From Roseburia sp. AM59-24XD (lineage in GTDB: Bacteria; Bacillota; Clostridia; Lachnospirales; Lachnospiraceae), in assembly GCF_003478445.1 (NCBI RefSeq), contig NZ_QUET01000003.1, forward strand, positions 81,944 to 145,943: 64,000 nucleotides of DNA. The letters run 5' to 3'. This document shows positions 1-8,806 of this stretch, in pieces. Both the position numbers and the translations under genes were made by a program. The notes under the pieces are model-generated. The model made no database searches. It was not told the DNA's origin and was given only the letters and a program-made list of their open reading frames with translations. The number at the start of each line of letters is the position of its first letter. Position 1 is the first letter of the stretch.

Positions 1-2
1 GC

Positions 3-263
3 CCGCTGGAGCTGAATGTATACATACAGTTGATCCTTGTGGATGTGTCGGCATCGGTTGTGATGTTTGCGGCATCAGCTTTCCTGAGGCTGCGGAGTGC
101 GACAGTTTACCGGATCTGGCAATATCAGAGTGTATGGAGTCTTTTATGGTTCTTTGTATATAATCTGGCGGTAGCCGTTGTGGCGACTGCCCTGACACTG
201 ATGCATTTTCGGTCATCGGAGGGATGGCAGAATGGAGGAAAGAGAAATGGTAAAAATAGATAA
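3..263 (+). CDS. C-terminal end of a membrane protein (partial)
   Basis: The reading frame is open from the left edge and stops at 263, so only the last 86 residues are visible. Two hydrophobic stretches are present (about residues 9-30 and 48-68 of the visible part), followed by a short basic tail. It overlaps the start of the next gene, an ABC exporter, by 17 bases, so the two are probably co-transcribed. It may be a permease or accessory membrane subunit of that exporter, but no family motif is visible and the assignment rests on position alone. Confidence 0.4.
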   Translation, partial: PLELNVYIQLILVDVSASVVMFAASAFLRLRSATVYRIWQYQSVWSLLWFFVYNLAVAVVATALTLMHFRSSEGWQNGGKRNGKNR

Positions 264-2718
264 ACTCGATAAATACTTTAATAAAGGAAGGTCCAACGAG
301 AACCATGTGCTGAAGGAAGTCAGTCTGGAAATGGAAGAAAAGGGGCTCGTATGTATCCTTGGTGAAAGTGGATCGGGCAAGACCACACTGTTAAATACGA
401 TCGGTGGTCTGGACACATTTCGCAGCGGAACCATTACGGTAGACGATGTCGTCCTTAAGAAATATGAGCAGAAAAAGGTCGAGCGTCTCCGAAATCAGAA
501 GTTCGGTTATATTTTCCAGAACTACTATCTGCTGCAGGATTACACGGTGGCATATAATGTCAAGCTGGCGTTAAACGTGTTTGATCTGACCGAGGAGCAG
601 AAGGATGAACGTGTGGATTACGTGCTGGAAGCCCTTGGAATGGCGCGCTACAAAAAGAAACGCGTGTCGCAGCTTTCCGGTGGACAGCAGCAGCGCGTGT
701 CGATCGCCAGAGCACTTGTGAAATCACCGGATATCATTCTTGCCGATGAGCCGACCGGTAACCTCGATGAGGAAAATACCCTCAACACCATGAGCATCCT
801 CAAGAGCATTTCCAAGGAATGTCTTGTAATTTTAGTTTCTCATGAAAAAGCCATTGCAAAGTTTTTCGCCGATCGTATCATTGAGATCCGCGATGGTGAG
901 ATCGTAAAGGATTATGCCAATGATGCGAAGGGCGCATACCAGAAGATGGACGATGCCAACATTTATCTGAAAGATATGGAGCGGCAGGAGATCGACGATG
1001 AGTTTATCAATCTGTCCCTGTATCGCGAAATGCCGGATCCGGAGGAGATGCCGGAGCAGGAAAAGGGCAAGCTGCATATCAATCTGGCGTGGAAGGATGG
1101 AAAGCTTTATATCCAGACAGAGGACGATGTTGAGCTGATGCTGACCGGCGAGGAATCCGGCTGCGTGATGCTGGATGCGAACCGCCCGAAGCTGGATCAG
1201 AGCCAGGCAGAGGAGATAACCTATGATCTGCCGAAGATGAAGGCTGGGCGCAGTATGGGACTTCCGGCAAAGGAAATCTGGAAGCTTGCCTGCGAGAATA
1301 TACGCATGCTCGGCAAAAAGCACAGGTTCATTGTAGGAATCCTTTTGGCGACCTCGGTGCTTCTGGTTATTGCACTGGCGGATTATATGATGCAGCACAA
1401 TTTCGATCAGGAGGACGTTGTTACACAGGATTCCCATTATGTGACAGTTCAGCTAGAAGCGATCGAGGGAGATCAGGATATGCTGAATCAGCAGTTGAAG
1501 AAGTATTATCAGGAAACGCTCACCTCGAAGATACAATACAATGCATTACAGCAGGGAACACTGAACATCGGATACAACGGTTTCCGTCAGCTCAAGCGTG
1601 TCAATGCAAAGATCAATGATTTTTCTGCGGTAGATTACAGTGTGTTAAAGGAGGAGGATCTTGTATGCGGACGTCTTCCGAAGAATCGCAAGGAGATGGT
1701 CATTGACAAATGGCTGCTGTCAACATTCCAGAAGTCCGGAAATGTTGTCGCATCCCTTTATAACAATGAGGAATCCCTGCTTGGCCTGAAAGTTATGACG
1801 ACAATCTCCAATCTTCAGATCGAGATCGTAGGAGTGTCCGATACGAAGGAGCCGACCGTTTACGTCAGCCCGTATGTGGCATTCTGCATGAACTACGGTG
1901 ACAAAAAGATCATGACGGATGAGGAGCTTCGCGAGACTTATCCGGATGAGTACGGCGATGTCAAGCTTACGGGCAATCAGATTCTTGTCGATGAGGATAA
2001 ATATAAGGACTATGAGTTTCAGGCACGGTGGTCGAGCGGTGAGATGATCACGGATCAGGCGGAGGAGACGCTGAACTTAGACAAGTGTAAGATCGTCGGT
2101 AAATGTCCGCTCGACAGCGGCGCGGAGTATGTTCTTCCGAAGGAGCGCTGTGAGGAGATCCGTATGCGGTATGTGCTTGATGCAAAGCAGTTCCAGGTAT
2201 ACACAGACGATGTGGAGGGAACGATCAAGTATTTCAAGAAGCACGGAGAGGATTACCGAAAATATTTTAAGGTCAAAGCGCAGAGTAATGCACAGCTGCA
2301 GATTGACAAGTATCTGGAAGAGCAGAAGGAAAGCGGTCTCAATGCAGGTTATATTGTGACAATTGCAGTTGCAGTATTGTCATTGATTATGATATATTTT
2401 ACTATAAAGTCAAATGCAATGGCACGAAGCGAGGAACTGACGGTTTACCGGTTGATCGGAATTGCTCCGGGAAGCATTCTGAAGGCGTATATGCTGGAAA
2501 TGATGATGATGACGGCATACACCTGTATCCCGGCGATCCTGATCACAAGCGGCGTGATCAAGTTTATCAGTTCGATCCCGTCTCTGCAGATCTATCTGCT
2601 GTTCCCGTGGTGGATGGCAGCGCTGCTGATCGTGGCAATGTTTGTTGTCAATATGATCGTCAGTGTACTTCCGGTCCGCAAGATTCTTCACACTCCACCG
2701 GCTCAGCTGGTACAGTAG
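247..2718 (+). CDS. ABC transporter, ATPase fused to FtsX-like permease (MacB type)
   Basis: A single 823-residue chain with an N-terminal ABC ATPase and a C-terminal permease. The ATPase shows Walker A GESGSGKT (residues 39-46), signature LSGGQQQR and Walker [13 protein letters not shown]. After a linker, one transmembrane helix lies near residue 365, followed by about 300 extracytoplasmic residues and three C-terminal helices, the FtsX/MacB arrangement. This family usually exports or extracts peptides, antibiotics or lipids using ATP. The start at 247 is preferred over 232 because GGAGG at 234-238 sits 8 bases upstream. The substrate cannot be read from the sequence. Confidence 0.88.
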   Translation: MVKIDKLDKYFNKGRSNENHVLKEVSLEMEEKGLVCILGESGSGKTTLLNTIGGLDTFRSGTITVDDVVLKKYEQKKVERLRNQKFGYIFQNYYLLQDYTVAYNVKLALNVFDLTEEQKDERVDYVLEALGMARYKKKRVSQLSGGQQQRVSIARALVKSPDIILADEPTGNLDEENTLNTMSILKSISKECLVILVSHEKAIAKFFADRIIEIRDGEIVKDYANDAKGAYQKMDDANIYLKDMERQEIDDEFINLSLYREMPDPEEMPEQEKGKLHINLAWKDGKLYIQTEDDVELMLTGEESGCVMLDANRPKLDQSQAEEITYDLPKMKAGRSMGLPAKEIWKLACENIRMLGKKHRFIVGILLATSVLLVIALADYMMQHNFDQEDVVTQDSHYVTVQLEAIEGDQDMLNQQLKKYYQETLTSKIQYNALQQGTLNIGYNGFRQLKRVNAKINDFSAVDYSVLKEEDLVCGRLPKNRKEMVIDKWLLSTFQKSGNVVASLYNNEESLLGLKVMTTISNLQIEIVGVSDTKEPTVYVSPYVAFCMNYGDKKIMTDEELRETYPDEYGDVKLTGNQILVDEDKYKDYEFQARWSSGEMITDQAEETLNLDKCKIVGKCPLDSGAEYVLPKERCEEIRMRYVLDAKQFQVYTDDVEGTIKYFKKHGEDYRKYFKVKAQSNAQLQIDKYLEEQKESGLNAGYIVTIAVAVLSLIMIYFTIKSNAMARSEELTVYRLIGIAPGSILKAYMLEMMMMTAYTCIPAILITSGVIKFISSIPSLQIYLLFPWWMAALLIVAMFVVNMIVSVLPVRKILHTPPAQLVQ

Positions 2719-2827
2719 AGGTAAGGGAGAGCATTGCATTTCAGATCATACAGACAGTGTGTGAATCGGCTTGATAGATACAGAACAGACACAGGCGGTG
2801 CATACTGTTTAGAAGAGGAGAATGACA

Positions 2828-3768
2828 ATGCAGGTGTACTTTGCACCCTTAGAGAGCATTACCGGATATGTGTTCCGGAATGTGTATGAAACATATTACG
2901 GAGGGATTGACCGTTATTTTACGCCATTCATCACAGCGACGGACAGCAGACGGCTGCGCAACAAGGAGATGAGAGACATCCTGCCGGACAATAATTCGGT
3001 GGGATGTCTGATTCCTCAGATCATGAGCAACCGTGCGGAAGAGTTTCTGCGGGTTGCAGATCAGATGGCAGAGCTTGGCTATGACACGGTCAACTTAAAT
3101 CTTGGCTGCCCGGCAAGAACCGTGGTGTCCAAGGGGAAAGGCTCCGGTTTTCTGGCAAGGACGGTGGCGCTGGACCGTTTTCTGCGGGAAATCTATGAGA
3201 AGTGTCCGCTTAAGATATCGATCAAGACAAGGCTTGGCGTTGATGATCCCGAGGAGTTTTTGGAGATCATCGATATTTATAATCAGTATCCGGTGGAGGA
3301 GCTGATCATTCATCCGCGAGTGCAGAAGGATTATTATAAGAATACGCCGAATCTTGATATGTTTGCAGAGGCAGTGAAGCGCTGTCGTATGCCGTTGTGC
3401 TATAATGGTGATATCTGTTCGGTGGAGGATTACGAGCGGATCCACACCCGTTTTCCGGAGGTCTCCCGCATTATGATCGGCAGGGGACTTTTGACGCATC
3501 CGGGGCTGGCACTTGCGATTAAGGGAGAGCCGGTGACGGGGGATATTACCCGGATCGGGAAGTATGCCGATGCCGTATGCCGGGCGTACTGTGAGGCATA
3601 TGACCGGGGCAGCCGGTGCTTTTCAAGATGAAGGAGCTGTGGGGCTTTCTTGCGGACAGTATGCCGGATGGCAGAAAGCTTCGTAAAAGGATCCACAAAA
3701 CACAGCGGTTAGATGGATATCAGCGGTTGATGCAGGAGGTTTTTCCGGAGGTATTCCGGGAGAGGTAA
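2828..3768 (+). pseudogene. tRNA-dihydrouridine synthase, frameshifted near 3608
   Basis: A flavoenzyme family that reduces uridines in the tRNA D-loop. The TIM-barrel N-terminus (YFAPLESITGYVFRN), the catalytic-loop segment NLGCPARTVVSKGKGSGFL and the phosphate-binding region are intact. The first frame stops at 3631, but homologous sequence (PVLFKMKELWGFLADSM) continues in the neighbouring frame from about 3613 to a stop at 3766-3768. Adding one G to the GGGG run at 3606-3609 joins the frames, so this is either a real one-base deletion or a sequencing error. The start at 2828 has GAGGAG 7 bases upstream. Confidence 0.85.
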
Positions 3769-3893
3769 GCGGGATGCGTATGTATATAATACGCATCAAT
3801 ACAAACGAAGTTTGTAAAATGAAAGTCGTCTGCAGTTGTCAGGGCAGTAAACGGCGGGATGACTACGACCAAGAGAAAGGTATGGGAAGGGAT

Positions 3894-4943
3894 ATGAAGA
3901 AAATAAAGCGATGGATGTGGGGATTACTTGCAGTTATATTGGTGGCAGCTGGAGTGGCAGGCTATAAGAGCATTGGCATGAACCGGACCCGCAGCGCGGT
4001 GCAGTCGGCAAGGAAGGCATCACTGACTACAACGGCAAGGGCGGCTGATGCAACACCGGTTGAGCAGCATGGGGCACTCCATGTATCGGGAACCGATCTG
4101 ATGGACAGCCGGAATGTGAAGTTTCGTCTGAAGGGCGTCAGCACACACGGTATTGCGTGGTTCCCACAGTATGTGAACAAGGAGGCATTCCGAACGCTTC
4201 GGGATAAGTTTGGCATCAATACGATCCGTCTTGCCATGTACACCAACAAGTCAGAGGGCTATGGTACAGAGGCTGTCAAGAAAGTGCAGGAGGGTGTGCG
4301 GTATGCCACAGAGCTTGGTATGTATGTGATCATTGACTGGCATGTGCTCAGCGAGGGCAACCCGAACAAGCATAAGGCGGAGGCTAAGAAGTTCTTTGCA
4401 AAGATGGCGAAGCAGTACGCCGGTCAGGACAATGTGATCTACGAGATCTGCAACGAGCCGAACGGCGCCGTCACCTGGAAGAAGCATATCAAGCCATACG
4501 CTAAGACCATTATCGGTACGATCCGAAAGTACAGCAAGAACGCCGTGATCGTTGTCGGAACACCGACCTGGTCGCAGGATGTGGACGTTGTGGCACAGAG
4601 TCCGCTCAGGAGTAAGAATGTGATGTATGCGCTTCATTTCTATGCAGCAACGCATAAGGAATGGATTCAGGATAAGCTTAAGAAAGCGCACAAAAAGGGA
4701 CTCCCTGTAATGGTAACGGAGTTCAGCATCTGCGATGCATCCGGTAACGGCGCATTGGATAAGGCGTCTGCGCGCAAGTGGATGAAGCTTCTGGATAAGT
4801 ACAATATCAGTTATACCGCATGGAGTCTGTGCAATAAGAATGAGTCATCTGCTCTGATCGAAAGCTCCTGCAATAAGACAAGCGGCTGGACGAGAAGCGA
4901 TCTCTCGCCGGCAGGCAAGTGGTATTTTGATCAGACGAAATAA
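3894..4943 (+). CDS. Secreted or membrane-anchored GH5 endoglucanase-type glycoside hydrolase
   Basis: About 349 residues. A basic N-terminus and hydrophobic helix (WMWGLLAVILVAAGVAGY) form a signal peptide or anchor, followed by a polar linker and a family 5 barrel. The acid/base glutamate is in YEICNEPNG and the nucleophile glutamate in PVMVTEFS; IIDWHV is the conserved strand before the acid/base. These are GH5 cellulase hallmarks, so hydrolysis of beta-1,4-glucan or a related glycan is expected outside the cell. The start at 3894 follows GGGAAGGG, and the longer upstream frame lacks a ribosome site. A terminator follows directly. Confidence 0.88.
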   Translation: MKKIKRWMWGLLAVILVAAGVAGYKSIGMNRTRSAVQSARKASLTTTARAADATPVEQHGALHVSGTDLMDSRNVKFRLKGVSTHGIAWFPQYVNKEAFRTLRDKFGINTIRLAMYTNKSEGYGTEAVKKVQEGVRYATELGMYVIIDWHVLSEGNPNKHKAEAKKFFAKMAKQYAGQDNVIYEICNEPNGAVTWKKHIKPYAKTIIGTIRKYSKNAVIVVGTPTWSQDVDVVAQSPLRSKNVMYALHFYAATHKEWIQDKLKKAHKKGLPVMVTEFSICDASGNGALDKASARKWMKLLDKYNISYTAWSLCNKNESSALIESSCNKTSGWTRSDLSPAGKWYFDQTK

Positions 4944-4955
4944 AGACAAAAAATG

Positions 4956-4988
4956 GAGGTCACCCGGGGGAAGTGGGTGACCTCTTTA
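4956..4988 (+). terminator. Rho-independent terminator after the GH5 gene
   Basis: A perfect 10-bp stem (GAGGTCACCC with GGGTGACCTC) around a 9-base loop, followed by TTTA. It lies 12 bases after the GH5 stop codon. Confidence 0.85.
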
Positions 4989-5140
4989 TAAAGGGGAAAC
5001 AAATAAAAGATAATATGTAAAGTTAACTCTTCTATTACAAATTATAACAAATTACCGAAAAATGCAATACCTTTTTTGGAAATATTTTGTGAAATTAAAT
5101 GGTAAATTTTAATAATTTGTGACTTAATTGTAAAAATGAG

Positions 5141-5170
5141 TTGTGCAAATCTGATAGGGTATTATATAAT
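5141..5170 (+). promoter_or_regulatory. Candidate sigma-A promoter for the DUF975 gene
   Basis: A TATAAT at 5165-5170 has a weak -35 (TTGTGC, 5141-5146) 18 bases upstream, within an AT-rich stretch. It lies about 100 bases before the DUF975 start. The -10 is convincing and the -35 is poor. Confidence 0.45.
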
Positions 5171-5273
5171 ATAAGAAACAGATGCTGAAAAACAGACATT
5201 TCAGTGGTTTCGACTGCATTGAAAATGTGAACAAAACAAATGCGCAAAGGAGCGCGGAAAGAGGTAACACAGG

Positions 5274-6317
5274 ATGAGTTGGACGAGAGCGGAATTAAAG
5301 ATCAGAGCGAAAGCGGCAGTGAAGATGTACTATTGGAAAATGGTACTGGTAGCATTTATTTTATCAATGATAGGCGGAGGGGCTTCCAGTGTCGGCAGCA
5401 GGTCTGCAAGCGATAACTCTGCAGGAAGCGGTGCAAGCTCCATGTTTGAAGGGATCAATATGCAGGTGGCAATGATCGCTGTGATCATTGTGCTTGTCGT
5501 TGTTGTGATCGCATTAGCTCTTAGTGTCTTTGTATTTAATGTTCTGGAGGTAGGCTGCAGGGGCTTTTTCAGCCGTAGTATGACAGAGGATCCGGAGCTT
5601 GGGCTGATCGCAGACGGATTTACGCAGAATTACTGGAACTGTGTGAAAACACAATTTCTGAAATCTCTGTTTATTGGATTATGGAGTCTTCTCTTTGTAA
5701 TCCCGGGTGTGATCAAGGCATATGAGTACCGCATGGTGCCGTACCTTCTGGCGGAGTATCCGGAAATGAGCAGCGGAGAAATATTTGCAAGAAGCAAGGA
5801 AATGATGCAAGGCAATAAGTGGGATACCTTTGTGCTGGATATCTCCTTTGTCGGCTGGGTTCTGTTAAGCGGAATCACACTTGGTATTCTCTATATTTTC
5901 TGGGTGGGACCATATATCGCAGCTACGGATGCGGCGCTTTATCACAGAATCAGCGGCAAGGATACCTACGGCAACGGAGGTTATGGCAATTACGCCGGTT
6001 ATGATCAGAACGGTTATACACAGAACGGTCAGGCACAGAACGGTTATGGGCAGAACGGCCAGGCACAGAATGATTATAACCGGAATAGTTATGGGCAGAA
6101 CGGTCAGGCACAGAATGATTATAACCGGAATAGTTATGGGCAGAACGGTCAGACACAGAATGATTATAACGAGAATGGTTATGAACAGAATAGTTATACC
6201 CGGAATAACCAGACGCAGGGAGGTTACGATCAGAACGGTTATGACCAGAATGGTCAGAATCCGACGAACGGCACATCAAACAGCGGTTATGACCAGAAGT
6301 ATTTCTCGGATAATTAA
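5274..6317 (+). CDS. DUF975 family membrane protein with Asn/Gln/Gly/Tyr-rich tail
   Basis: 347 residues. The N-terminus (WTRAELKIRAKAAVKMYYWK) and several hydrophobic helices match the DUF975 family of integral membrane proteins, whose function is unknown. Helices lie near residues 25-37, 62-95, 130-145 and 183-213. From about residue 228 the protein changes to repeats such as YGQNGQAQNDYNRNS, with no hydrophobic residues except tyrosine, ending in YFSDN. The usual family has a much shorter tail. A GAAAGAGGT ribosome site precedes the ATG. The repeated tail is expected to be cytoplasmic and disordered; its role is unknown. Confidence 0.8.
   Translation: MSWTRAELKIRAKAAVKMYYWKMVLVAFILSMIGGGASSVGSRSASDNSAGSGASSMFEGINMQVAMIAVIIVLVVVVIALALSVFVFNVLEVGCRGFFSRSMTEDPELGLIADGFTQNYWNCVKTQFLKSLFIGLWSLLFVIPGVIKAYEYRMVPYLLAEYPEMSSGEIFARSKEMMQGNKWDTFVLDISFVGWVLLSGITLGILYIFWVGPYIAATDAALYHRISGKDTYGNGGYGNYAGYDQNGYTQNGQAQNGYGQNGQAQNDYNRNSYGQNGQAQNDYNRNSYGQNGQTQNDYNENGYEQNSYTRNNQTQGGYDQNGYDQNGQNPTNGTSNSGYDQKYFSDN
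5994..6292 (+). repeat. Coding tandem repeats in the DUF975 tail
   Basis: Imperfect in-frame repeats built from blocks like GGTTATGGGCAGAACGGTCA. Two adjacent near-identical 48-bp units run from about 6042 to 6140. They encode Asn/Gln/Gly/Tyr-rich peptide repeats, and their regularity makes copy-number variation by slippage likely. Confidence 0.75.
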
Positions 6318-6427
6318 TTTGGGTGCGGCAGCTTTGAGCTGACCGATCAAACGAAGTATTTGGCATGGGGGTTTACGAAACGCTGTCCGGCAGAGAAGCT
6401 GTCGGTGACAGATGAAGGGGGGAGGCT

Positions 6428-7678
6428 ATGAGCGGAGAACGAAAAAGTATTCGGAGAAGCCTGCTTTTGATGGTGACATTACCGACCGTGATCCTGACTG
6501 TATTTGTGTTGAGCATCGGAGTGCTGTTGTTTTATCATTTTTACAGTCAGAGCATCCGGGACGAGCTTGCTTCCACGACCACGATGATGGTCGATTGCCT
6601 GGATCTTACCGTGCGGGGGGATTATCAGTACGAGAATGGGATTTTGCTGAAGGGCAATATGAACATCACTGACTCCACGATGCTGTATAAGGTCAAGGAA
6701 AAGTCGGGCATTGATACCACTATATTCTGGGGAGGTACCCGTATCCTTACCACGATTGAGGATCAATACGGTGTTTCTGCGGCAGGCACCAGCGCGGAGA
6801 AGAAAGTGACGGATGTGGTTCTCGGAGAAGGAAAGGATTATTATGCTGATCATGTCGATGTTGATGGGACGGAATACATCGGTTATTACAAGGCACTGGA
6901 GAATGATGGAAACAAACCGGTTGGAATGGTATTTGCCGGCAAGAAGCTGACACTTGTGTATCAGAAGATCCTGAGAACGCTGCTGGGATTTGTCCTGTTT
7001 TCTTTGGTCGCAGTGCTGGTGGCGATGCTTTGCACCAGACAATATTCCTCCGGGGTGATCCGGGATATCAACACGATCAATCATTTTCTGCAGACGATAT
7101 CGGAGGGTACGCTCGGGGAGACGCTTGACGAGAGGATCCGCAACCGCAAGGATGAGCTTGGAGATATCGGAATATACGCCGATAAAATGCGGACGAATCT
7201 GCAGAAGCTGGTGGAAATGGATGCGCTGACAGCGTTATACAACCGCCGGAGCGGCAATCAAATGCTTGAGGTGCTGGTGGGACAGCGTGCAGAATACACA
7301 GCAGTGATGTGTGACATCGACTTTTTCAAGAAAGTCAACGATACTTACGGTCACGCAGCAGGAGACAGGGTGCTGACAGCGATCTCTGCGCAGATCCGGG
7401 AAAATGTCGGTGAGGATGGCTTTGCAAGCCGCTGGGGCGGCGAGGAATTTCTTGTAATTTATTGTATGAATCTGGAGGAGACAAGAAAACGAATCGACAA
7501 ATTGCAGCAGACAATCAGGGATCTGCAGGTACGCTATGGAGATCAGACCATCCGGGTGACAATGACATTTGGCATGGGACAGAGTGATCCGGGAGAGTCC
7601 TATGAAAAGGTGATCAAGAGGGCAGACGAAAAGCTGTATGTTGGTAAAAACGGAGGACGCGATCAGATTGTGATGTAA
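6428..7678 (+). CDS. Membrane-bound diguanylate cyclase with extracytoplasmic sensor and HAMP-like linker
   Basis: 416 residues. One transmembrane helix near residues 14-36, an extracytoplasmic sensor of about 140 residues (sCache-like by pattern), a second helix near 182-202, a HAMP-like segment, and a GGDEF domain from about residue 275. The active site reads RWGGEEF (GGEEF, residues 337-341), so synthesis of cyclic di-GMP from GTP is expected. The product-inhibition RxxD motif is not seen before it. The ribosome site GGAGG lies 4 bases from the ATG. The next gene starts within 7-28 bases and encodes a solute-binding lipoprotein, suggesting a shared operon. Confidence 0.88.
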   Translation: MSGERKSIRRSLLLMVTLPTVILTVFVLSIGVLLFYHFYSQSIRDELASTTTMMVDCLDLTVRGDYQYENGILLKGNMNITDSTMLYKVKEKSGIDTTIFWGGTRILTTIEDQYGVSAAGTSAEKKVTDVVLGEGKDYYADHVDVDGTEYIGYYKALENDGNKPVGMVFAGKKLTLVYQKILRTLLGFVLFSLVAVLVAMLCTRQYSSGVIRDINTINHFLQTISEGTLGETLDERIRNRKDELGDIGIYADKMRTNLQKLVEMDALTALYNRRSGNQMLEVLVGQRAEYTAVMCDIDFFKKVNDTYGHAAGDRVLTAISAQIRENVGEDGFASRWGGEEFLVIYCMNLEETRKRIDKLQQTIRDLQVRYGDQTIRVTMTFGMGQSDPGESYEKVIKRADEKLYVGKNGGRDQIVM

Positions 7679-7699
7679 GGCAGGATGGGAAAGGCAGGG

Positions 7700-8473
7700 A
7701 TGAAAATGAAGCGATCATGGATATTGCTGCTTGCGGTTTGTATGCTGTTTACGGGCTGCGGCAGAAAGGCGGATAAGATCTGCTCGCTGGACGATCTGGA
7801 AGGAAAGACGATCGGTGTTCAGATGAAAACAACCGGAGATATTTATGCCAGTGATATCAAGAATGCCAAAACGAAGCAGTTTAACAAGGGCATTGATGCG
7901 GTCAAGGCTCTGCGCAAGGGTGTAGTTGATGCTGTGATGATCGATGATGCTCCGGCGAAGGTGTTTGCGGCGCAGTATAGTGATGTGAAGATCCTTGAGG
8001 AACCGTATGCGAAGGAAGAGTACGGCATCACTGTCAATAAAGAAGAGACCGGTCTGCGTGACAAGATCAATGAGGCGCTGGAAAAGCTCGAGCAGAACGG
8101 AACACTTGCATCGATCCGGCAAGCATGGCTGCAGGAGGGTGAGCAGAAGACGGCGTATCAATGGCAAAAGAAAAAGCATTCCGGTGGCAAGCTGGTCATG
8201 GTGACAAATGCGGAGTTTCCTCCTTATGAAAGCAAAGATAACAAAGGAAATGTTGTCGGCATTGATGTGGATATTATGAAAGCTATCTGCGATATGCTTG
8301 ATATGGATCTTGAGATAAATGATACAGCTTTCGATTCCATTCTGGCAAACGTAGAGCGTAAGATGGCAGATGTCGGCGTGGCAGGGATGACGATCACGGA
8401 GGAGCGCCGGAAACAGGTTGATTTTACGGATCCGTACACCACAGCGAAACAGGTTGTCATTGTACGTAAATAG
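7700..8473 (+). CDS. Solute-binding lipoprotein with permuted lobe order
   Basis: About 258 residues with a lipobox (LLLAVCMLFTGC). The mature part begins with sequence typical of the second lobe of amino-acid-type binding proteins (SLDDLEGKTIGVQMKTTGD, then DAVMIDDAPAKVFAA and LEKLEQNGTL). Only afterwards comes the usual N-terminal lobe (KLVMVTNAEFPPYES, then DFTDPYTTAKQVVIV), where the protein stops. Each lobe occurs once, in reversed order, as in a circular permutation or the remains of a tandem duplication. Starts at 7685, 7700 and 7706 are all possible. It lies just after a sensor cyclase and may bind a ligand rather than serve transport. Confidence 0.75.
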   Translation: MKMKRSWILLLAVCMLFTGCGRKADKICSLDDLEGKTIGVQMKTTGDIYASDIKNAKTKQFNKGIDAVKALRKGVVDAVMIDDAPAKVFAAQYSDVKILEEPYAKEEYGITVNKEETGLRDKINEALEKLEQNGTLASIRQAWLQEGEQKTAYQWQKKKHSGGKLVMVTNAEFPPYESKDNKGNVVGIDVDIMKAICDMLDMDLEINDTAFDSILANVERKMADVGVAGMTITEERRKQVDFTDPYTTAKQVVIVRK

Positions 8474-8569
8474 TGCAGAGCTGCCGGAAGTTACCGAAAT
8501 ATTTCGGAAGTGACCACACAAGTAGAACACAATATACTGGAAATATATAACAATATATCTACATGGGTA

Positions 8570-8604
8570 GAAAGTCCTGCTTCGATTGGAAGTAGGACTT
8601 TTCG
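8570..8604 (+). terminator. Rho-independent terminator
   Basis: Hairpin pairing AAAGTCCTGCTTC with GAAGTAGGACTTT (one G-T pair), four-base loop, ending in TTTT. It closes the cyclase/lipoprotein unit. Confidence 0.8.
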
Positions 8605-8669
8605 CATGTTATTCGTGAAATATGCACAGAAAACGGTAATATTTTCTTAAAAAATTCACAAAATGCAGG

Positions 8670-8698
8670 TTGACAAATTAGAGCGATGTTACTATAAT
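8670..8698 (+). promoter_or_regulatory. Consensus sigma-A promoter for the NlpC/P60 gene
   Basis: TTGACA at 8670-8675 and TATAAT at 8693-8698 are separated by exactly 17 bases, a full consensus match. The predicted transcript starts near 8705, leaving an untranslated leader of about 100 bases. Confidence 0.88.
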
Positions 8699-8806
8699 TG
8701 TTAATAACGTGTAACAATTATGTAATATTTTGATGGACATAGAACTTTATACAGAATAAGGAAGACATAGAATTAAGAAGTACGATTTACAGAAAGGATT
8801 TTGGAT

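Noticed and set aside
7715-8530. 271-codon minus-strand frame over the solute-binding lipoprotein
   Set aside because: Composition fits an antisense shadow; the plus-strand lipobox and lobes are clear.
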